This document shows positions 29,195 through 38,259 of a DNA stretch of 64,000 bases, piece after piece. The stretch lies in assembly GCF_900460065.1 (NCBI RefSeq), contig NZ_UAVD01000023.1:62001-126000 (forward strand). Direction: 5' to 3'. Numbering within the stretch: the first letter of the stretch is position 1; each line of letters begins with the position of its first letter. This DNA comes from Streptomyces griseus. GTDB taxonomy: Bacteria > Actinomycetota > Actinomycetes > Streptomycetales > Streptomycetaceae. The notes beneath the pieces were generated by a model. The model saw nothing but the letters and a program-made list of their open reading frames with translations, was not told the origin of the DNA and ran no database searches. Both the position numbers and the translations under genes were made by a program.

Positions 29195-30142
29195 GTGACG
29201 GCCGTCGAGTCCCGACCCGCAGGGGTCGCCTTGACTCCCAGCCCGGGGGCCCATCGCCCGTCCGGGGCCCGCGTCAAGGCCTTCGTGGCGCTTACCAAGC
29301 CACGGATCATCGAGCTGTTGCTCATCACCACCGTTCCGGTGATGTTCCTCGCTGCCCAGGGTGTACCCGACCTGTGGCTCGTACTCACTACCACCATCGG
29401 GGGATATCTCTCCGCCGGTGGCGCCAACGCGCTGAACATGTACATCGACCGGGACATCGACGCGCTGATGGACCGTACGTCCCAGCGCCCGCTGGTCACC
29501 GGCATGGTCACCCCCCGCGAATGCCTCGCCTTCGGCATCGCCCTCGCGGTGATCTCCACGGTCTGGTTCGGCCTGCTCGTCAACTGGCTCTCCGCCGCCC
29601 TCGCCCTCGGCGCGCTGCTTTTCTACGTCGTCGTCTACACGATGCTGCTGAAGCGCCGCACCTCCCAGAACATCGTCTGGGGCGGCATCGCGGGCTGCAT
29701 GCCGGTCCTCATCGGCTGGTCGGCCGTGACGAACGAGCTCTCCTGGGCCGCCGTCATCCTCTTCGCCGTCATCTTCTTCTGGACGCCGCCGCACTACTGG
29801 CCGCTGTCGATGAAGGTCAAGGACGACTACGCCCGGGTCGGCGTCCCGATGCTCCCGGTGGTCGCCACCAACCGGGTGGTCGCCAAGCAGATCGTCCTCT
29901 ACAGCTGGGTGATGGTCGCGGTCTCACTGCTGCTCACCCCGCTCGGCTACACCGGCTGGTTCTACACCGCGGTGGCGCTGCTGTCCGGCGGCGCCTGGCT
30001 CTGGGAGGCCCACGGCCTGCAGAACCGGGCCAAGGCCGGGGTGACCGGGGCCAAGCTCAAGGAGATGCGGCTGTTCCACTGGTCCATCACCTACGTCTCC
30101 CTCCTCTTCCTCGCCGTCGCGGTGGACCCCTTCCTCCGCTGA
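29195..30142 (+). CDS. ctaB: Protoheme IX farnesyltransferase (heme O synthase)
   Basis: CtaB attaches a farnesyl group to heme B for cytochrome aa3 oxidase. The 315-residue UbiA-family protein has about nine membrane segments and the two Asp-rich motifs [19 protein letters not shown] and the later [18 protein letters not shown] at 29195 gives the expected N-terminus ([10 protein letters not shown]) with AGGGG 6 nt upstream; the frame is open from 29012. ctaA, the next enzyme, is nearby on the other strand. A 20-bp hairpin follows. Confidence 0.95.
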
Positions 30143-30158
30143 CGCACCCTCTTCCCGT

Positions 30159-30202
30159 CGACGGGCGGGTCGCGTGGCACAAGCCACGCGACCCGCCCGT
30201 CG
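30159..30202 (+). terminator. ctaB terminator
   Basis: A perfect 20-bp inverted repeat (30159-30178 with 30183-30202) with a 4-nt loop, 17 nt after the stop. It is the longest perfect stem in the window. Confidence 0.85.
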
Positions 30203-30235
30203 CCAGTTCATCTACCCGTCGGTAGCATCCTGTCC

Positions 30236-30613
30236 ATGGCAGAGACGGCAGCAGACGCAGCGGACACCGGACAGACCTCGCGCACGGACGCCAGGAAGGC
30301 GGCGCGCGCCGAACGCAGGGCGGCGAAGCTCGCCCGCGAGATCGGCGCCTTCGCCAAGCAGCACGGCGGCGCGGAGGGACAGCTCGCCTACATCGGCCAG
30401 GCGGGCGCCCGTATCGTCCTGGTCGGCGAGGACGGCGCCTGGGGCGACCTCGTGGCCCCGACCTACGCCGTGGCCGAGAAGGCGGCGACCAGGTCCGGCA
30501 TCACGATGCACGACGAGTTCGACGGCGAGTTCGCGCTCAAGGTCCGCACCGGCCCGTACGAGTGGTCCCGGATGGCCGGGATGCAGATCGGCGGAGCCTC
30601 CAACGACCGCTGA
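30236..30613 (+). CDS. Small conserved protein of unknown function
   Basis: The 125-residue protein has a charged Ala/Arg/Lys-rich N-terminal helix (residues about 15-40), then a compact Gly-rich domain (YIGQAGARIVLVGEDGAWGDLVAPTY split over 52-78) ending EWSRMAGMQIGG. No signal peptide or membrane segment. I do not recognise a named family. Codon bias and its position between two strong hairpins support a genuine monocistronic gene. Confidence 0.8.
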   Translation: MAETAADAADTGQTSRTDARKAARAERRAAKLAREIGAFAKQHGGAEGQLAYIGQAGARIVLVGEDGAWGDLVAPTYAVAEKAATRSGITMHDEFDGEFALKVRTGPYEWSRMAGMQIGGASNDR

Positions 30614-30751
30614 CGCGATCACGGCGCCGCGGGGCAACACCTGACGCGGGGCTTCCGTGGGACCGTGCACGCGCCCTCCCGGGGAGCCCCGGAACGGGGA
30701 GCCCCGCGACACCGCCACCGTGGCCGTCCCGATCCCGGAACGCGGGCAAGA

Positions 30752-30788
30752 GGAAGGGGCGGCGGGCCACCGGCCCGCCGCCCCTTCC
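30752..30788. terminator. Bidirectional terminator between the small gene and ctaA
   Basis: A perfect 17-bp inverted repeat (30752-30768 with 30772-30788, 3-nt loop), 18 nt beyond the ctaA stop on the minus strand. It could also serve the convergent 30236-30613 gene. Confidence 0.75.
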
Positions 30789-30805
30789 CGCGTGGGGCAG
30801 GTCCC

Positions 30806-31792
30806 TCAGACCGCCGTCGCCGCGGTCGCCTCCGGCCGCTCGGCCGACGGGCCGGGCAGCGTGGCGGGAGCGTCGTCGCCGCGCTCGCGCATGCTCAGCA
30901 CCAGGCGGATCACGGCGATCCAGAGGATGGCCGAGCCGAACATGTGGAAGCCGACCAGGAGCTCGGGGACGTCGCTGAAGTACTGGACGTACCCGATCGC
31001 CCCCTGGGCGAGCAGCACCAGCAGCAGGTCGCGGGCGCGGGCCCGGGTGTCGGCGGGCGCGTCGACCATCCGCAGGGCCAGCCACATCGCGATGGCCAGG
31101 GCGCAGACGACCCAGGCGGAGATCGCGTGCACATGGGCGGCGGCCGACCAGTCCCACGGCATGCGCGGTACGTCGCTGCTGTCGCCGGCGTGCTTGCCGG
31201 ACCCGGTGACCGAGGTGCCCAGCACGATCAGGACCACCGTGGTCGCCACGATCGCCCAGGTCAGGCGCCGCACCGGCAGCGGGGCGCGGGGGCGCGGCGG
31301 ACCGTCGCCCTCGCCGACCCGCACCCAGGTGATCACGGCGACCGCGAGGAGCACGTTGGCCAGCAGGAAGTGACCGGCCACCGTCCAGGGGTTGAGGCCC
31401 GCCCAGACCGTGATCCCGCCGAGGACGGCGTTGCCCAGCACGATCCAGAACTGCAGCCAGGCCAGCCGGACGAGCTTGCGGCGGCGCGGCTTGGCCGCAC
31501 TGATGGCGATGATCGCCCAGCCGACCGCGGCCGACAGGACGTAGGTCAGCATCCGGTTGCCGAACTCGATCGCGCCGTGCAGCCCCTGTTCGGGCGTCGC
31601 GAACAGACTGTCGTCGGTGCACTTGGGCCAGGTGTCGCAGCCGAGGCCCGAACCGGTGAGCCGGACGGCCCCGCCGGTGACGATGATGAAGACGCTCATC
31701 AGGACGGCGGAGAGCGCGGCGCGCTTCACCACCTTGGTGGACGGCGTCCAGCGCTTGGCGATGAGGGAGATGGGGGTTTCCACGCGGACCAT
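30806..31792 (-). CDS. ctaA: Heme A synthase (COX15/CtaA)
   Basis: CtaA oxidises the C8 methyl of heme O to make heme A for the aa3 oxidase, the step after CtaB. The 328-residue protein has eight predicted helices, the loop GLGCDTWPKC with a Cys pair, and conserved His in GLHGAIEFGNR and AAHVHAISAW. ATG at 31792 lacks a ribosome binding site; a TACGAT hexamer overlapping it would instead make a GTG at 31783 leaderless, so the start is uncertain by 3 codons. It follows the ABC exporter genes on the minus strand by about 90 nt. Confidence 0.93.
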   Translation of the reverse strand: MVRVETPISLIAKRWTPSTKVVKRAALSAVLMSVFIIVTGGAVRLTGSGLGCDTWPKCTDDSLFATPEQGLHGAIEFGNRMLTYVLSAAVGWAIIAISAAKPRRRKLVRLAWLQFWIVLGNAVLGGITVWAGLNPWTVAGHFLLANVLLAVAVITWVRVGEGDGPPRPRAPLPVRRLTWAIVATTVVLIVLGTSVTGSGKHAGDSSDVPRMPWDWSAAAHVHAISAWVVCALAIAMWLALRMVDAPADTRARARDLLLVLLAQGAIGYVQYFSDVPELLVGFHMFGSAILWIAVIRLVLSMRERGDDAPATLPGPSAERPEATAATAV

Positions 31793-31880
31793 CGTAGGAC
31801 GGGGCTTGTGCACGTTTTCACGAGGGGGTGGGTTCGTACCCGGTTGCCCGGACACGTCCAGCCGTACGGCTCCTGCGGGC

Positions 31881-32648
31881 CTACTCCCAGCGGAAGAACC
31901 TGGCCGCCGCGCCGAGCCCCAGCACCGCCCACACCACCAGGATCCCGGCCTGGCCCCACGGCATCGACGCACCGTGCTGGAGGACGTCCCGCAGGCCCTC
32001 GGAGAGCGCCGACACGGGCAGCAGGCCCAGCACCGACTGCACCGCGTCCGGGAACTTGTCCAGCGGCACGATGACCCCGCCGCCGACCAGCAGCAGCAGG
32101 AACACCAGGTTGGCGGCGGCGAGCGTCGCCTCCGCCTTGAGCGTCCCCGCCATCAGCAGCCCCAGCCCGGAGAACGCGGCGGTGCCCAGGACGAGGAGCA
32201 GCAGCACCGAGAGCGGGTTGCCCTCGGGCGACCAGCCGAGCGCGAAGGCGATCGCCGTCAGCAGCGCGATCTGGAGCACCTCGGTGACCAGCACCGACAG
32301 CGTCTTCGCGGTCATCAGCGCCCAGCGCGGCAGCGGGGAGGCCCCCAGCCGCTTGAGGACCCCGTAGCGGCGTTCGAAGCCGGTGGCGATGGCCTGGCCG
32401 GTGAAGGCGGTGGACATCACGGCGAGCGCCAGGACGCCCGGGGCGAGGAAGTCGACCGACGCGCCCGAGCCGGTGTCCACGATGTCGACCGCGCTGAACA
32501 GCACCAGCAGCAGCGTCGGGATGATCACCGTCAGCAGCAGCTGCTCGCCGTTGCGCAGCAGCATCCGCGTCTCCAGCGCGGTCTGCGCCGCGATCATCCG
32601 GGGGAGCGGGGCCGCGCCGGGGCGCGGGGTGTACGTACCGGCGCTCAT
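31881..32648 (-). CDS. ABC-2 type transporter permease
   Basis: The 255-residue protein has six predicted membrane segments, with the ABC-2 motif region around LLPVSALSEGLRDVLQ before the last helix. It would form the channel for the ATPase encoded just upstream; its start overlaps that gene's stop (ATGA). Substrate unknown. Its position before ctaA and next to sufR could point to a heme- or redox-related cargo, but that is only guilt by association. Confidence 0.9.
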   Translation of the reverse strand: MSAGTYTPRPGAAPLPRMIAAQTALETRMLLRNGEQLLLTVIIPTLLLVLFSAVDIVDTGSGASVDFLAPGVLALAVMSTAFTGQAIATGFERRYGVLKRLGASPLPRWALMTAKTLSVLVTEVLQIALLTAIAFALGWSPEGNPLSVLLLLVLGTAAFSGLGLLMAGTLKAEATLAAANLVFLLLLVGGGVIVPLDKFPDAVQSVLGLLPVSALSEGLRDVLQHGASMPWGQAGILVVWAVLGLGAAARFFRWE

Positions 32649-33586
32649 GCGCGCAGCTCCTTGCCGGTCAGCTTCTTGCCGGTCAGTTCGAGGAAGACGT
32701 CCTCCAGCGTGTGCCGCTCCACGGAGATGCCCTCGGGCATCACACCGTGCTGGGCGCACCAGGAGGTCACCGTGGCCAGCAGCTGCGGATCGACGGACCC
32801 GGTGATCCGGTACGTCCCCGGCAGCGGCTCGGCGGCCCCGGAGCCGTCGGGCAGCGCCTTGACGAGCGAGCCGAGGTCGAGGCCCGGGCGTCCGGTGAAG
32901 CGCAGGGTGTTCTCCGCGCCGCCCCGGCAGAGCTGCTCCGGGCTGCCCTGGGCGATGACCCGGCCCGCGTCGATGATCGCGACGTCGTCCGCGAGCGCCT
33001 CGGCCTCGTCCATGAAGTGGGTGGTCAGCACGACGGACACGCCGTCGGCGCGCAGCTCGCGCACCAGGTCCCAGGTGGAGCGGCGGGCCCCCGGGTCGAG
33101 GCCGGCGGTCGGCTCGTCCAGGAAGACCAGCTCGGGCCGGCCGACGACCGCCATCGCCAGGGAGAGGCGCTGCTGCTGGCCGCCGGAGAGCCGCCGGTAG
33201 GTGGTGCGGCCGCAGTCGGCGAGGCCGAGCCGTTCGATCAGGGCGTCCACGTCGAGCGGGTGGGCGTGCAGCTTGGCCATGTGGCGGAGCATCTCGTCGG
33301 CGCGGGCCCCGGAGTAGACGCCGCCGGACTGGAGCATCACCCCGATCCGCGGACGCAGCCGCTCCGCGTCGGCGACCGGGTCGAGGCCGAGGACCCGTAC
33401 GGTGCCGGCGTCGGGGCGGCGGTAGCCCTCGCAGGTCTCGATCGTGGTGGTCTTCCCGGCGCCGTTCGGGCCGAGGACGGCGGTCACCGCGCCGGTCGCG
33501 ACCACCAGATCGAGGCCGTTCACCGCGGTCTTCGCGCCGTACCGCTTCACCAGGCCGCTGACCTGTACGACGGGCTCGTTCTCCAT
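32645..33586 (-). CDS. ABC transporter ATP-binding protein (DrrA/CcmA-like)
   Basis: The 313-residue ATPase has Walker A GPNGAGKTTT (about residues 39-48), Q-loop VMLQSGG, signature LSGGQQQRLSLA, Walker B VFLDEPTAGLD and the H-loop TTHFMDEAE, then the C-terminal extension typical of DrrA-type exporters. It pairs with the overlapping permease gene. ATG at 33586 lies 8 nt after a minus-strand TAGACT (33600-33595), so its mRNA may be leaderless. It diverges from sufR. Confidence 0.94.
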   Translation of the reverse strand: MENEPVVQVSGLVKRYGAKTAVNGLDLVVATGAVTAVLGPNGAGKTTTIETCEGYRRPDAGTVRVLGLDPVADAERLRPRIGVMLQSGGVYSGARADEMLRHMAKLHAHPLDVDALIERLGLADCGRTTYRRLSGGQQQRLSLAMAVVGRPELVFLDEPTAGLDPGARRSTWDLVRELRADGVSVVLTTHFMDEAEALADDVAIIDAGRVIAQGSPEQLCRGGAENTLRFTGRPGLDLGSLVKALPDGSGAAEPLPGTYRITGSVDPQLLATVTSWCAQHGVMPEGISVERHTLEDVFLELTGKKLTGKELRA

Positions 33587-33594
33587 GGCGCACC

Positions 33595-33650
33595 AGTCTA
33601 GGCAGCGCGGCGGAGGGGCCGTCCCGCGGGGCCAGATTAGGTAACCCTAA
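33595..33650. promoter_or_regulatory. ABC-ctaA leaderless -10 and iron-box-like site
   Basis: Minus-strand TAGACT (33600-33595) lies 8 nt before the ATPase ATG. Upstream of it, 33632-33650 matches 13 of 19 positions of the DtxR/IdeR/DmdR iron box as I recall it (TTAGGTTAGGCTAACCTAA); its core TTAGG-N4-CCTAA is at 33637-33650. It could regulate the ABC-ctaA unit, sufR or both. Confidence 0.4.
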
Positions 33651-33686
33651 GTGACGAACCACACCGTTGATCGTTCCGGACCGTGG

Positions 33687-33723
33687 TTGTCAGAGCCGAA
33701 TGAATTACGCAACAATGGTGTTG
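33687..33723 (+). promoter_or_regulatory. sufR promoter with CAAC-N6-GTTG operator
   Basis: TTGTCA (33687-33692, 5/6 to consensus) and AACAAT (33711-33716) are 18 bp apart. CAAC-N6-GTTG spans 33710-33723, covering the -10 and ending on the G of the GTG start codon at 33723. This is the half-site pattern reported for cyanobacterial SufR. It would make sufR autorepressed and its mRNA leaderless. Confidence 0.6.
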
Positions 33724-34466
33724 TGAAATACGACGGACGGGCTCCTCAGGAGGAACTCGCGACCGGTGAGCGCTCGACGCGCAACCGGGTCGCGCGCTCC
33801 ATCCTGGACCACGGCCCCTCCACCGTCGCGGACCTCGCCAAGCGCGTCGGCCTCACCCAGGCCGCCGTCCGCCGCCACCTGGACGCCCTCGTCTCCGACG
33901 ATGTCGTCGAAGCCCGCGAACAGCGGGTCTACGGGGCGCGGACCCGCGGCAGGCCCGCCAAGGTGTTCGCCCTGACGGACTGCGGCCGGGACGCCTTCGA
34001 CCAGTCCTACGACAAGCTCGCCGCGGACGCCCTGCGCTTCATCGCCGAGTCCGGGGGCGACGAGGCGGTCCTCGCCTTCGCCCGTGCCCGGATGGCCGCG
34101 GTCGGCGAGGCGTACCGCGCCCGGGTCGAGGCCGCGGCGCCCGAGGAGCGCACCGAGGCCCTGGCCAAGGCCCTGTCGGCCGACGGGTACGCTGCTATGG
34201 CGCGAAGCGCGCCGGGCCCGCAGCAGGGCGAGCAGCTGTGCCAGCACCACTGCCCGGTGGCGCATGTCGCCGAGCAGTTCCCACAGCTGTGCGAGGCGGA
34301 GACGGAATTCTTCTCCAGCCTCCTCGGGACCCATGTGCAGCGTCTGGCCACCCTCGCCCACGGCGACGGCGTGTGCACGACCTACGTGCCGCGAAGTGGC
34401 CACGCTCCACCCCCACAGACCACCCATTCAGCATCTGCAAGCACGGCCGGGAGGAACCCCGCATGA
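33723..34466 (+). CDS. sufR: SufR-type iron-sulfur-sensing repressor
   Basis: SufR represses the suf operon when its own cluster is intact. The 247-residue protein has an N-terminal winged HTH ([21 protein letters not shown]) and, in the C-terminal part, a cysteine cluster [16 protein letters not shown] and GVCTTY that could ligate Fe-S. The frame is open from a GTG at 33651, but GTG at 33723 is preferred because a -10 hexamer and operator place the transcription start on it. The stop overlaps sufB (ATGA), so the regulator heads its own operon. Confidence 0.9.
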   Translation: MKYDGRAPQEELATGERSTRNRVARSILDHGPSTVADLAKRVGLTQAAVRRHLDALVSDDVVEAREQRVYGARTRGRPAKVFALTDCGRDAFDQSYDKLAADALRFIAESGGDEAVLAFARARMAAVGEAYRARVEAAAPEERTEALAKALSADGYAAMARSAPGPQQGEQLCQHHCPVAHVAEQFPQLCEAETEFFSSLLGTHVQRLATLAHGDGVCTTYVPRSGHAPPPQTTHSASASTAGRNPA

Positions 34467-35884
34467 CGCTCCCCACGGAGACTGCCCACCCTGAGCTCGA
34501 GGGTCTGGGTACGTACGAATTCGGCTGGGCCGACTCCGACGCGGCAGGCGCGGCGGCGAAGCGCGGTCTCTCCGAGGCTGTCGTCCGCGACATCTCGGAG
34601 AAGAAGAACGAGCCCGAGTGGATGCTGAAGCTGCGGCTCAAGGGCCTCAAGCTGTTCGGCAAGAAGCCCATGCCGAACTGGGGCTCCGACCTCTCGGGCA
34701 TCGACTTCGACAACATCAAGTACTTCGTGCGTTCCACGGAGAAGCAGGCGGCCTCCTGGGAGGACCTGCCCGAGGACATCAAGAACACGTACGACAAGCT
34801 CGGCATCCCCGAGGCGGAGAAGCAGCGCCTCGTCGCCGGCGTCGCCGCGCAGTACGAGTCCGAGGTCGTCTACCACCAGATCCGCGAGGACCTGGAGGAG
34901 CAGGGCGTCATCTTCCTGGACACCGACACCGCGCTGAAGGAGCACCCGGAGCTCTTCAAGGAGTACTTCGGCACCGTCATCCCCGTCGGTGACAACAAGT
35001 TCGCCTCGCTGAACACGGCCGTGTGGTCCGGCGGATCGTTCATCTACGTGCCCAAGGGCGTCCACGTGGACATCCCGCTCCAGGCCTACTTCCGTATCAA
35101 CACGGAGAACATGGGCCAGTTCGAGCGGACGCTGATCATCGTCGACGAGGACGCCTACGTCCACTACGTCGAGGGCTGCACCGCCCCGATCTACTCCTCG
35201 GACTCGCTGCACAGCGCCGTGGTGGAGATCATCGTGAAGAAGGGCGGCCGCTGCCGCTACACGACCATCCAGAACTGGTCGAACAACGTCTACAACCTGG
35301 TCACCAAGCGGGCCGTGGCCTACGAGGGCGCGACCATGGAGTGGGTCGACGGCAACATCGGCTCCAAGGTGACCATGAAGTACCCGGCCGTCTACCTGAT
35401 GGGCGAGCACGCCAAGGGCGAGACCCTGTCCATCGCCTTCGCCGGCGAGGGCCAGCACCAGGACGCCGGCGCCAAGATGGTCCACATGGCCCCGAACACC
35501 TCCTCGAACATCGTCTCCAAGTCGGTGGCGCGCGGCGGTGGCCGTACGTCCTACCGCGGACTGATCGAGATCGGCGAGGGCGCGCCGGGCGCGAAGTCGA
35601 ACGTGCTCTGCGACGCTCTGCTCGTCGACACGATCTCCCGCTCGGACACCTACCCCTACGTCGACGTCCGCGAGGACGACGTGTCGATGGGCCACGAGGC
35701 GACCGTCTCCAAGGTCTCCGAGGACCAGCTCTTCTACCTCATGAGCCGCGGACTCACCGAGTTCGAGGCCATGGCGATGATCGTGCGCGGCTTCGTCGAG
35801 CCGATCGCGAAGGAGCTGCCCATGGAGTACGCCCTGGAGCTCAACCGGCTGATCGAGCTGCAGATGGAGGGTTCGGTCGGCTAG
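34463..35884 (+). CDS. sufB: Fe-S cluster scaffold SufB
   Basis: SufB is the main scaffold of the SufBCD complex on which clusters are assembled. The 473-residue product shows [54 protein letters not shown] (conserved Cys) and the [18 protein letters not shown] region. ATG at 34463 overlaps sufR and has GGGAGGA 7 nt upstream. A hairpin follows before sufD. Confidence 0.97.
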   Translation: MTLPTETAHPELEGLGTYEFGWADSDAAGAAAKRGLSEAVVRDISEKKNEPEWMLKLRLKGLKLFGKKPMPNWGSDLSGIDFDNIKYFVRSTEKQAASWEDLPEDIKNTYDKLGIPEAEKQRLVAGVAAQYESEVVYHQIREDLEEQGVIFLDTDTALKEHPELFKEYFGTVIPVGDNKFASLNTAVWSGGSFIYVPKGVHVDIPLQAYFRINTENMGQFERTLIIVDEDAYVHYVEGCTAPIYSSDSLHSAVVEIIVKKGGRCRYTTIQNWSNNVYNLVTKRAVAYEGATMEWVDGNIGSKVTMKYPAVYLMGEHAKGETLSIAFAGEGQHQDAGAKMVHMAPNTSSNIVSKSVARGGGRTSYRGLIEIGEGAPGAKSNVLCDALLVDTISRSDTYPYVDVREDDVSMGHEATVSKVSEDQLFYLMSRGLTEFEAMAMIVRGFVEPIAKELPMEYALELNRLIELQMEGSVG

Positions 35885-35906
35885 GTCCTCACCCGAGGAC
35901 CCCCGT

Positions 35907-35931
35907 GGGGCGGCCGTCGTGCGGCCGCCCC
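35907..35931 (+). terminator. sufB-sufD intergenic hairpin
   Basis: A perfect 10-bp inverted repeat (35907-35916 with 35922-35931, 5-nt loop) in the 104-nt gap. Within an operon it more likely tunes sufB stability or partial read-through than ends transcription. Confidence 0.5.
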
Positions 35932-35988
35932 CGCCCTCCCACCGAACCACCCCCCTTCTTGACTGAGAAAGCGAGCACTACGACAGCC

Positions 35989-37170
35989 ATGGCTGAGGCT
36001 CAGAACACTCCGGTGGGCTCCACCACCGTCGGCTCCATCGCGGTGGCCGCCGAGTCGACCGTCGCCACCCGCATGAGCGCACCCCCGTCCTTCGACGTCG
36101 TGGACTTCCCCGTCCCGCACGGCCGCGAGGAGGAGTGGCGCTTCACGCCGCTGGAGCGGCTGCGCGGTCTGCACGACGGGACCGCGGTCGCGAACGGCGG
36201 CGGCGTCAAGGTCGCGATCGAGGCGCCCGAGGGCGTCACCGTCGAGACCGTCGGGCGCGACGACTCCCGGCTCGGCAAGGCCGGCACCCCGGTGGACCGG
36301 GTCGCCGCCCAGGCGTACAGCTCCTTCGAGCAGGCCTCGATCGTCACGGTCGCCAAGGAAGCCGTGCTCACCGAGCCGATCCGGATCGCCGTGCACGGCG
36401 AGGGCGGCACCGCCTACGGCCACCAGCTCATCCAACTGGGCGCCTTCGCCGAGGCCGTCGTCGTCATCGACCACACCGGTGACGCGGTGCTCGCCGCCAA
36501 CGTCGACTACGTGCTGGGCGACGGCGCGAAGCTGACCGTCGTCTCCGTCCAGGACTGGGACGACACGGCCGTCCACGTCGGCCAGCACAACGCGCTGGTC
36601 GGCCGGGACGCCTCCTTCAAGTCGATCGTCGTCACCTTCGGCGGCGACGTCGTGCGCCTGCACCCCCGTGTGGCCTACGCGGCCACCGGCGGCGAGGCGG
36701 AGCTCTTCGGCCTGTACTTCACCGACAAGGGCCAGCACCAGGAGCACCGCCTCCTGGTCGACCACAACACCCCGCACTGCAAGTCCAACGCGGTGTACAA
36801 GGGCGCCCTCCAGGGCGACGGCGCGCACGCCGTATGGATCGGCGACGTCCTCATCCAGGCCGCGGCCGAGGGCACCGACACCTACGAGATGAACCGGAAC
36901 CTCGTCCTCACCGACGGCGCCCGGGTCGACTCCGTGCCCAACCTGGAGATCGAGACCGGCGAGATCGTCGGCGCCGGCCACGCCTCGGCGACCGGCCGCT
37001 TCGACGACGAGCAGCTGTTCTACCTCCAGTCCCGCGGTATCCCGGCCGAGGAGGCCCGCCGTCTCGTCGTGCGCGGCTTCTTCGCCGAGCTGGTCCAGCA
37101 GATCGGTCTGCCGGACGTCGAGGAGCGGCTCATCGAGAAGATCGAGGCCGAGCTGAAGGCGTCCGTCTGA
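35989..37170 (+). CDS. sufD: Fe-S cluster assembly protein SufD
   Basis: SufD partners SufB and SufC and helps supply iron. The 393-residue protein has the SufBD beta-helix core, with EEEWRFTPLERL at the N-terminus, HRLLVDHNTPHCKSNAVYKG and HASATGRFDDEQLFYLQSRG (conserved His). The ATG at 35989 has a weak GAGAAAG upstream at some distance. The stop overlaps the next start by 1 nt (TGATG). Confidence 0.96.
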   Translation: MAEAQNTPVGSTTVGSIAVAAESTVATRMSAPPSFDVVDFPVPHGREEEWRFTPLERLRGLHDGTAVANGGGVKVAIEAPEGVTVETVGRDDSRLGKAGTPVDRVAAQAYSSFEQASIVTVAKEAVLTEPIRIAVHGEGGTAYGHQLIQLGAFAEAVVVIDHTGDAVLAANVDYVLGDGAKLTVVSVQDWDDTAVHVGQHNALVGRDASFKSIVVTFGGDVVRLHPRVAYAATGGEAELFGLYFTDKGQHQEHRLLVDHNTPHCKSNAVYKGALQGDGAHAVWIGDVLIQAAAEGTDTYEMNRNLVLTDGARVDSVPNLEIETGEIVGAGHASATGRFDDEQLFYLQSRGIPAEEARRLVVRGFFAELVQQIGLPDVEERLIEKIEAELKASV

Positions 37171-37487
37171 TGTCCTTCGTCAAGGCCTGTGCGCTGAGTG
37201 AGCTGGAGGACGACACCCCCAAGCGGGTGGAGCTCGACGGCACACCCGTCTCCGTCGTCCGCACCGAGGGCGAGGTGTTCGCGATCAACGACATCTGCTC
37301 GCACGCGAACGTGTCCCTCTCGGAGGGCGAGGTGGAGGACTGCGCGATCGAGTGCTGGCTGCACGGATCGTCGTTCGACCTCCGCACCGGCAAGCCGTCC
37401 GGTCTTCCCGCGACGCGCCCCGTCCCCGTATACCCCGTAAAGATCGAAGGGGACGATGTGCTCGTCTCCGTCACCCAGGAGTCCTGA
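37170..37487 (+). CDS. Rieske-type ferredoxin of the suf operon
   Basis: The 105-residue soluble protein is a Rieske [2Fe-2S] ferredoxin: C-S-H in INDICSHANVSL and C-W-L-H in IECWLHGSSFDL. It resembles the small subunit of NirD/non-heme dioxygenase systems and has no signal peptide. Its place between sufD and sufC, overlapping sufD by 1 nt, is typical of actinobacterial suf operons and suggests an electron donor for assembly. It is distinct from the exported Rieske lipoprotein at 3599. Confidence 0.93.
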   Translation: MSFVKACALSELEDDTPKRVELDGTPVSVVRTEGEVFAINDICSHANVSLSEGEVEDCAIECWLHGSSFDLRTGKPSGLPATRPVPVYPVKIEGDDVLVSVTQES

Positions 37488-37494
37488 GTCACCC

Positions 37495-38259
37495 ATGGCA
37501 ACGCTTGAAATCCGCGACCTGCACGTCACCGTCGAGGCCGACAACGCCACGAAGGAGATCCTCAAGGGCGTCGACCTGACCGTGAAGCAGGGCGAGACCC
37601 ACGCCATCATGGGCCCCAACGGGTCCGGCAAGTCCACCCTCGCGTACTCGCTCGCCGGCCACCCCAAGTACACGATCACCGGGGGCACCGTCACCCTGGA
37701 CGGCGAGGACGTCCTGGAGATGTCCGTCGACGAGCGGGCCCGCGCCGGCCTGTTCCTCGCCATGCAGTACCCGGTCGAGATCCCCGGTGTCTCGGTCTCC
37801 AACTTCCTGCGCACCTCCGCCACCGCCGTCCGCGGCGAGGCCCCCAAGCTGCGTACGTGGGTCAAGGAGGTCAAGGAGACGATGGCCGGGCTCCAGATGG
37901 ACCCGTCCTTCGCCGAGCGCAACGTCAACGAGGGCTTCTCCGGCGGTGAGAAGAAGCGCCACGAGATCCTCCAGCTGGAGCTCCTCAAGCCGAAGATCGC
38001 CGTTCTGGACGAGACCGACTCCGGCCTGGACGTCGACGCGCTCAAGACCGTCTCCGAGGGCGTCAACCGGGTGCGCGAGACCGGCGAGGTCGGCACCCTG
38101 CTGATCACGCACTACACCCGCATCCTGAAGTACATCAAGCCCGACTTCGTGCACGTCTTCGCCAACGGCCGGATCGCGGCCTCCGGCGGCGCCGAGCTGG
38201 CCGACCAGCTGGAGAACGAGGGCTACGAGGCCTACACGAAGGGTGGCGCTTCCGCGTGA
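37495..38259 (+). CDS. sufC: Fe-S assembly ATPase SufC
   Basis: SufC is the ABC-type ATPase of SufBCD. The 254-residue product has Walker A GPNGSGKSTL, the Q-loop MQYPVEIPGV, signature GFSGGEKKRHEILQ and Walker B AVLDETDSGLD, with ETDSGLD in place of the usual EPTSGLD as in all SufC proteins. It starts 7 nt after the ferredoxin stop and overlaps sufS (GTGA). Confidence 0.97.
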   Translation: MATLEIRDLHVTVEADNATKEILKGVDLTVKQGETHAIMGPNGSGKSTLAYSLAGHPKYTITGGTVTLDGEDVLEMSVDERARAGLFLAMQYPVEIPGVSVSNFLRTSATAVRGEAPKLRTWVKEVKETMAGLQMDPSFAERNVNEGFSGGEKKRHEILQLELLKPKIAVLDETDSGLDVDALKTVSEGVNRVRETGEVGTLLITHYTRILKYIKPDFVHVFANGRIAASGGAELADQLENEGYEAYTKGGASA

